From Aquanectria penicillioides (taxonomy: Eukaryota; Ascomycota; Sordariomycetes; Hypocreales; Nectriaceae): 64,000 nucleotides of DNA. The notes beneath the pieces were generated by a model. The model worked only from the letters and a program-made list of their open reading frames with translations. It was not told the origin of the DNA and did not search any database. The DNA lies in the NCBI GenBank assembly GCA_003415625.1, contig PYIU01000006.1:4154001-4218000 (forward strand), in the 5' to 3' direction. Positions within the stretch are counted from its first letter, which is position 1, and each line of letters opens with the position of its first letter. Shown piece by piece: positions 57,591 to 64,000 of the stretch. The translations under genes were made by a program, and so were the position numbers.

Positions 57591-58793
57591 GATGACACGA
57601 TTGTGACATTTTCAGGTGGGATTGTCGCCACGCCTTATAAGTCAAGCCTAAATAAACAAGTCTCGGATGAGATGAGTGTGGGGCCAGCTACAAGTCTAGA
57701 GCTCAATCTAGTCATCTCCGAGGTGCCGACGGTGGGTGTGCACGTCTGCGGATTTACGCTGTGTTTGTTGTGCTTGTAAAATGTTTAACATCTCTTTACA
57801 TATGGATGATCTGTATGTCGCAGAATTCAAGTATTTTCTACACTTGGTCAAGGAATAATCGCCTAGATCACACGAATTTGAAGAACCCGTCCGCATTCTG
57901 GTACTGCTAAACCTGACATGTTCAAAAACTCCTGAACAATCCCTTGAACTAACTACAAGGGCATGCGCACGGTGTGTGGAGCCACCAACCTAGCGAATCA
58001 CATCAGCTTCCGAACGCAATCAGAGACCAGCTCGGTTACATGGACGGCTGTATGCCCATACAACCGTTGGGAAGGGCATCAATGGGAGTGATACGCCGCC
58101 GGAAGCTAACCATGACCTTGGGTTCCTAAACAGTGGATCGTGGCCCACACCCCGGCTACATACGCAGACAACTCATATTTGTCAGTCTAATACAACCCTA
58201 GTGAGTGCTATGGGGGCAAGGCCATCGACATGGCCAGTCTAAACACTTGGAGGATGTCAAAAATAAAGACCGATTTCTAGAGAGAGCGGCTAGAATGCTT
58301 TACCTGTGGTTTCGAAGGCCGCTTGTGACACTGCCGCATCAATCAGTCATGACCAGAGTATGGAATTAAGTCTGCCTTTGGTCTAAAAATAGCTGTCTTC
58401 GTAGCCGGGCGTATTCTTGACATTTAGTCTCAACGTATTATTCCTTACACGCCCTATTCGTGGAGACGTAGCGTTTGGTATGACCCCACCTACTTGAGGT
58501 TTTCAATCGACCTAGTCTACGTGTGCTACACGGCACAATCTCGGGGTTTGTGGGCGATTTATAATCAGGTCCCAGAGAATATGCCCCTTTGGTCTATTGG
58601 GAGCCTTGTATAAAATGCCGAGTGTTCTTTTGTTTTGATCGTCATTTACAACGCCGTGAGTCATTTATCTACAGGCTTAGGTTCCAACGGGATTTACACT
58701 ATAACGTCGTTAAATTTGCCCCGCTAAGCTATGGTATGTCCCAATGCATCTGATAATTACGTACTGCACTAGTGTCATGATGGTAATGACAAA
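57591..58793. promoter_or_regulatory. Divergent intergenic region, regulator (-) and NmrA-like gene (+)
   Basis: No gene recognised over 1.2 kb. It should contain both promoters. Short frames at 57708-57896 are featureless. Confidence 0.4.
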
Positions 58794-59956
58794 ATGAAGT
58801 CATATAATCGAATTGCCGTTTACGGCCATCGCGGCTGGGCAAGCAGTGTCATTGTAGATGCGCTTGCCGCATCCAAGGCCCCAATCAAAGTTCTGTATCG
58901 CCCAGGCTCAGATATCTCAAGTCTTCCATCGAGCGTTTCCACACAGGAAGTAGATGTAGAAGATCAGAATGCAGTTATTGATGCATTGAGGGATATCGAC
59001 ATCTTAATGTGAGCACCTGTCTCATCTCTATCTCATCATGATATGAACTAACCTGCACAGTTCTCTAGTGGGCCATGAAGGCGTGACGAGACAACACGCG
59101 TTTGTAAAGGCAATCCCCCATACTAGCGTACAGCTGTTCTCACCGTCTGATCTTGCGGCGCTCTATGATGAGCAAGGGAACAGAGTTCCCGTGAATCAGC
59201 AAAAGCACGATGTCGAAGTCGCAGCAAAGGATGCCGGGATCCCAACCGCAATCGTCCTGACGGGAAACTTTGCAGAATTCGCATTAAACACCATGCAAGA
59301 AAATCCCTAATCGTTGTAAAAATATGGCATGATACTAATGGCTCCCTTTCTTTCACAGGGCTATGGGTGTAGATCTCGCAAACAATAGAATCATCATCAG
59401 TGCAAACAGTGCTGAAGAGGATTTGAACCTCTGGTAAGATAAATTCTCTGCTTCGTATCCTGCCCGATTGGAAAGTCGAATGAATTCAAATTAAGATATG
59501 TTGCCGCTGACTCTTTCGCTTCCAAAAACCAGCACGCGGAACTATGTTGGTGCTGCCTACGCTACAATCTTTGCAAGCTCTCCAATTTCACAGCTCAAGA
59601 ACCGAGTAATTGGCATTTCAGAGATCAAGGCTACCGGGAACGAGATTATATCTGCTCTAACGTCCAAGTACGGGCAGAAACCCCAGACCTTCATGCACAG
59701 CTTGAAAAAGGTCGAAGACGAGTTCGAATTCACAATATCCAACGGTATCCCTTTTGCCCTCGCTTGGTATTGTCGCAGGATCTGGGGGTGTGGGCAGATT
59801 GAGCACATGATGGGGACGGATATTTGGGAGGTTCCAGGCTACTCCAAAGCCAGTCTTGAAGAACTCGTTGTTCAAGGGAAGCTGGGCTCGTACCGAGTAA
59901 TGCCTCCTCAGGTGCAGGAATACTTCAACGCGACTTTTTATGACGATGAGCGGTAA
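58794..59956 (+). CDS. NmrA-like NAD(P)-binding protein
   Basis: Four exons (58794-59008, 59061-59294, 59359-59433, 59533-59956) total 948 nt, 315 aa, without stops. The second intron starts with GC instead of GT (AT/GCAAGA...TTTCACAG), which restores the frame NTMAMGVDLANN. The N-terminal VYGHRGWASSVIVDAL is a modified Rossmann dinucleotide-binding motif (G-x-x-G). ISLVGHEGVTRQHAFVKA, VQLFSPSDLAALYDE and IPTAIVLTGNFAEFAL follow the family layout. Members are NmrA-type redox sensors or isoflavone-reductase-like enzymes of secondary metabolism. The catalytic role is unknown. Confidence 0.82.
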
Positions 59957-61159
59957 AGTCCTAGAGGGAAGCAAATGGACGCATAAACTTATTTCATGGA
60001 AGTGTATCAAGCGGATCAAATCCTATAATAGAAGAATTCATATCATAAAGTCATCTGACAAGCAATATAGATATGTTGCATTATGTCCCTTAACCGAAAT
60101 GGCTCAGAGACACGAGGAGCTCTGTTGATCGAAAATGCGTCGAGGAAATTAAGGGGATAATTCCGCTGATAGATATACGCCAAGATATTGCGAAATCAGC
60201 ATAACCGTGTCAACCAGCCGGTGATATTCATTAAAGCAATAATTTGTTGTTAAGGAATTTCCATCGAAAAGTCTGACGGTCATATCAATGCTGTCTCTCT
60301 TGGAGTGCGTTGCGGTTCGCCTGTTGTTACTGTTGACGGATATAGCGGCCGGGCGAAGGTGGTCGCCGCTACAGACATAGCGGCCGGCCACAAGCCGACC
60401 TCGGGGGCCTTGTAGGCCTAGGTCTTGAGGCCACGTATCCTCACAAGGGAATCCCTGCACTGTAAATAGGTGACTGCATTCTGCGACCACTATCTAGCTG
60501 TTCCTTACGAATCCCAATTGATCTGGACTTGACCCGTTGCGCATGTCGCCCGCTGTGACCGTCCCTGCGCGCCCTGTATATTGTTTACAGTTACTTGTCG
60601 GGGTCATGTCCAATCATAAAAGTGCTGTTTGTAGAGTACCTAGCATCATTGGGTAATTTGGTGGAATTTAGAGTATTCTGTTAATATAAAGTGGGTACCG
60701 GGACTCCAATCCAGTTATTCACTCCACGTTATTTGATGAGCAATACTCTAGGGTAGCTGTAATAAAACAACAGGTTGGAGCATTGGGGGGATGAATATTG
60801 CATGAATCACTGATCATCTATCAGGCTAACTATGAACCCATCGCTGACTCATTAGTTTTTGACCTCGGTATTTTCAACGGTGATGATTGAATCGGCGTCT
60901 TAGGCACCCACGTCCTGTGTGACATGACAGATCTCTTACCACACAATTCAGTGGTCGTCTGTGGTCGTGTCCCTCACCAGTGAGTTTGACAAATGATCAC
61001 CTTTCGGAGGCAATCAAGTCCATTGTCGCCATTTTTTGGCCTATGTGAACGAAAACCTAACATCCTTTATGGTACAGCTGAATTATTATGACACTAAAAT
61101 ACTTATACACTGTCATGGGGCAGACCTCGACCTGCCTCACCAAAACCTGACAGTCCGCA
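59957..61159. other. Intergenic with a GC-rich, repeat-like patch
   Basis: No gene recognised. At about 60337-60420 there is a GC-rich stretch with ATAGCGGCCGG present twice. The stretch around it (60200-60600) looks like a degenerate LTR or transposon end on the minus strand, but no internal domain or flanking duplication is found. Confidence 0.35.
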
Positions 61160-63475
61160 TTAAAGCGTTTCTGCTCTTCTGTCATCCATTAGTCTACTAG
61201 ATTTCATCCCTCGCCACTCCTTGAGTCGAATTACTGGTGATCGAACAGTCTCCACTGTCATGTCCTGCGATACCTTGCCCTTGAGTCCAAAGCCAGGCTT
61301 TGTATCTCCCGCCACATCTAATACGTCGCCGAAACCAACCTGCACCTTTTTCAAATTTCCATCATCCTTGTTCCATGTAACTAAATTTAAGCTCTCGCCT
61401 CGCGTTGCAGCGACAATGGATGAAAATCTAGTGTCGTCGGATGTGTGTGTATAACCAGTGGCATATATACCAATGATAACTGAAATGAGGGCCAAGAGGA
61501 TTGCGATGCCATACACAATCCACAGATCGCGATCATGGTAACGATAGCGATTTGTAACCTGGGTACGAGTGCAGTCGTACTGAGATTGGTTATAGCCCCA
61601 ATCCATCTGTCGTCCTGCCATGATGGCTGGGTTCTGTGCCCAAGCCACAACTGCGTATTGAGGGTCTGACAATATCGATAGCACAAGGTCCTCATAAAAT
61701 TTCTCAACCTCTGTCCCAAGATCATCAACAGCCAGATAATTGCGTTTCTCAATAAGTCGCGTGACAAAGACATCTGTGTTGACAACTTTGTTCATGAGAG
61801 TAATTGTTCCATTGAGCGTATTCCGCAACTGTTTTCCGATCGAATGGTAAGCAGAAGCAGTACGATATTTCGTCAAATCTGTGGGAAATATATAATTACT
61901 CTGAGGCGTTGCCGTCGTGTTATCGTTCAAACCGTCATTTCCTATGTTGGTGTCCGGCTGAAACCGCGTCTCCACAACCCGCGAGATATTTTTGCGCTGG
62001 AGGACCTCGACGTGCTGCAACTCGTTTGTATATGTCAACTTAACGCTGTAATTCGTCATGTAATGCTCGCAGCCGACAATCTTTGGGATGAATGCATCGT
62101 CAGTCCAGTTTGTTTCCTTATTTTGAGGGATGTTTGATGAATCTCTGGGAACAGAATAGCCTAGCCATAGCAAGGGCTCCGTTCTAAACGCCCCGAGGTT
62201 CTTGGGGTATGGCGGCTCTGTTTTCGGCATTCCACCAGGGTCAACATCCTCGAGCTGTTGACTTGAATAGTCGCCCTGGTCGGTTCTTGCAAAGTATACA
62301 TTATCTCCAACCGGCGCAAGTTCGGTAGTATCAAACGGCGACTCCGCTCCTCGAATTGTTTTGACAGTATCATTGACTCCAGAAGCGACTTCCTCGCATT
62401 TATACCCAGGACCAACAAAATCTATCACGACAGAGCAATTCCAGCCCTTGCCACAAACTATCTCGCTCGCGTTCTCTCGTGGCAATGCGTCGCTGAGGTA
62501 TCGGTTTTTTGCCGCAAGCATTTCGAATTGTTTGCTAGTGTCCGTCCAGTAATCAAAGGAATTTGGGTTGCTAACATTGTAGTCATCCTGCGTGACGGTT
62601 GCATTCCAATAAGATAACAGGACCTCGAAGAACCCATCTTCTGTTTTCGCCACATCTCGCCAAGAAGTTGTTGCTTCATGTGTAAAGTTGAGTGTCATGA
62701 CACCTGGACAAGTGGTGTTCTGTTCAACTCTTTTCGGCTGCACCGAAAGTGTTTGCGACGTCAAAATAACCACCAGCGGAGTCGACCAGATATACAAGGC
62801 AAGGATCATGGCTACTTTGGCGCGCCTAAAGGAATCCCAGTTGAATAAGGCCGTAACATCTTCAGCGGCCGCAAAGAGCGCGTCAAGGGTGCCAAGAGCA
62901 AGAAATTTGCGCCGGACAATCATCCATACACACTGGCGATAAGCTGATATGACGGCAGTAACAAGGCTAATCTTTGAAAGGAAGGCTAGTGCAGTTCCAT
63001 ATCGAAGCTTCCTCAATTGTTCGTCAGGCTCGGTTCCATCCAAGCTCCTGTAGTAGAAATGATGTCCAAGTGCAAACGCAATCCCCGCTAAAAGAAAAAA
63101 GCACATGGTCCATGTTGGTGACCAATGCTGTTTGTAAAACTGAGAAACTGATCCCCACGGTCTTGATGGCCGATTTGAGGGAATCCCCTGCTGGTTTGGT
63201 GCTTGATTCCCTACTGAATCTGTGTTGAGAAGACCTATGGTACTGTAGCCTTTTTGATTGTAGATGGGGGGATTTTGCTGGAATGGATCCCATATACTTG
63301 GTTCGGATGGGTAATTTAACTGGTAGGCTTGATTGGAGTGGCCGGTATATGGGGTCCCGTGGCTCGGTGGCGAACTAATGGTGGAAGCGGTGTCTCCAGC
63401 CTCGGAATTTTGTGCTGGGCTCTTGTAAATAGTCTGGGCTGCTTGCCAGTCTTTGTTGTGAGGGGCGTGAGCCAT
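61160..63475 (-). CDS. Large multi-pass membrane protein of unknown function
   Basis: A single intronless ORF of 771 aa. The N-terminal 110 residues are a disordered, Pro/Ser/Gln-rich cytosolic tail. A cluster of spans follows (MCFFLLAGIAFALGHHFYY, LAFLSKISLVTAVISAY, KVAMILALYIWSTPLVVIL). About 350 residues of extracytoplasmic sequence then carry many N-glycosylation sequons and cysteines. One last span (DLWIVYGIAILLALISVIIG) leads to a cytosolic tail with SIVAATRG. This layout is typical of a fungal family sometimes labelled formylmethionine deformylase-like, a name not supported by any deformylase motif here. No function can be assigned. Confidence 0.75.
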   Translation of the reverse strand: MAHAPHNKDWQAAQTIYKSPAQNSEAGDTASTISSPPSHGTPYTGHSNQAYQLNYPSEPSIWDPFQQNPPIYNQKGYSTIGLLNTDSVGNQAPNQQGIPSNRPSRPWGSVSQFYKQHWSPTWTMCFFLLAGIAFALGHHFYYRSLDGTEPDEQLRKLRYGTALAFLSKISLVTAVISAYRQCVWMIVRRKFLALGTLDALFAAAEDVTALFNWDSFRRAKVAMILALYIWSTPLVVILTSQTLSVQPKRVEQNTTCPGVMTLNFTHEATTSWRDVAKTEDGFFEVLLSYWNATVTQDDYNVSNPNSFDYWTDTSKQFEMLAAKNRYLSDALPRENASEIVCGKGWNCSVVIDFVGPGYKCEEVASGVNDTVKTIRGAESPFDTTELAPVGDNVYFARTDQGDYSSQQLEDVDPGGMPKTEPPYPKNLGAFRTEPLLWLGYSVPRDSSNIPQNKETNWTDDAFIPKIVGCEHYMTNYSVKLTYTNELQHVEVLQRKNISRVVETRFQPDTNIGNDGLNDNTTATPQSNYIFPTDLTKYRTASAYHSIGKQLRNTLNGTITLMNKVVNTDVFVTRLIEKRNYLAVDDLGTEVEKFYEDLVLSILSDPQYAVVAWAQNPAIMAGRQMDWGYNQSQYDCTRTQVTNRYRYHDRDLWIVYGIAILLALISVIIGIYATGYTHTSDDTRFSSIVAATRGESLNLVTWNKDDGNLKKVQVGFGDVLDVAGDTKPGFGLKGKVSQDMTVETVRSPVIRLKEWRGMKSSRLMDDRRAETL

Positions 63476-64000
63476 TGTGGAGGTGTCGACACATGCGACC
63501 TTGGTTGAGGCCTTGATGTAATTAATGGTCCAACTTGAGGATATAGTAGGAGTGTGGGGGAAAGCTAACGGGTAATTTTAGACTGGGCGATTGACTTTAA
63601 TATGGGTTTACTTCACAAATACGAAATAGTTGCATCGCTAGCCGAAGCTCCAAGTCAGATCTCAAGCGGCATTATAACGCGGTGCAGCTACCGGTACAAG
63701 AGTCGTTGACCTTGCCGCAGGCTTACGCCATTGAAAGTCCTAGACAACAGACAACAGGCGCTCTACCTCGTATTCCTTGTCGTGGGGCCACTTTAATGAC
63801 AAACGATGTGATCAACAACAGAAAGATGGCCAATCACTTTGGGGCATTCTCAGCCGCAAAGCGGTGTGGTTGCCAGGTGTGTTCAGTCGACCAGTCACCC
63901 CAGTCGCCCTGTCCAAGATATAATTCTCTCTCCTAGTGAAACAGCTGACTGCAGATCTTGATCTGACAGTTGCAGAATTTCCTACAGCCCTAAGGAACTT
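63476..64000. other. Gene-free end of window
   Basis: Promoter side of the 771-residue membrane protein; the ORF at 63682-63936 shows no motif. Confidence 0.4.

Noticed and set aside
1..64000. tRNA, rRNA or CRISPR sequences
   Set aside because: No cloverleaf with a GGTTCGAATCC-type arm, no rRNA-like block and no regular spacer-repeat array was seen.

Overview
The window looks like nuclear DNA of a filamentous ascomycete (Pezizomycotina, most like a Sordariomycete). The evidence is short GT-AG introns of about 46-99 bp with CTAAC/CTGAC-like branch sites, several Zn(II)2Cys6 regulators, an NLR relic, a WSC-domain protein, and long non-coding gaps with scattered gene relics. No rRNA, tRNA or CRISPR array was recognised. 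I joined exons by hand, and each model called intact has an exon sum divisible by three.

Layout. 0-4 kb: the end of a TPR protein, then a broken NLR (alpha/beta-hydrolase plus NB-ARC) that runs into the tail of a broken Asp/Glu-racemase-like gene. 4.8-13.9 kb: a likely rhamnoside-use cluster with a Zn2Cys6 regulator, a GH78 alpha-L-rhamnosidase and, divergent from it, an MFS sugar transporter. The transporter ORF is split by an 884-bp terminal-inverted-repeat element whose core is only about 4-5% GC. The element has a TA target duplication, and removing it in silico gives back an uninterrupted transporter frame. 15-24 kb: sparse, with a secreted SnoaL-like protein, a WSC-domain surface protein, a decayed DUF84 NTPase and a small Trp-rich secreted protein.

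24.3-35.7 kb: the most unusual block. It holds a type II membrane glycosyltransferase-like protein with a bulb-lectin-like region, a nucleotidyltransferase/HAD/kinase fusion resembling bacterial capsule enzymes, a nucleotide-sugar transporter fused to a lumenal glycosyltransferase-like domain, and a Zn2Cys6 regulator. Read together they suggest a complete route: make an activated donor in the cytosol, import it into the Golgi, and transfer it there. The product is unknown.

36-53 kb: a decayed alpha-arrestin, an array of TCGGARAYGG-like motifs, an NmrA-like reductase, a decayed Zn2Cys6 regulator, an intact SDR, a CorA-like membrane protein, a patatin-like phospholipase, a small hypothetical ORF and about 3 kb of possible repeat remnants. 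53.9-63.5 kb: an Old Yellow Enzyme, a convergent Zn2Cys6 regulator, an NmrA-like protein with a GC-AG intron, and a large multi-pass membrane protein.

Many broken genes differ from an open frame by a single base. In several cases the missing base falls in a homopolymer run (C7, G6, G6, A6, G4). Some pseudogene calls could therefore be read errors. Others also carry C-to-T type nonsense changes, which points to real decay.
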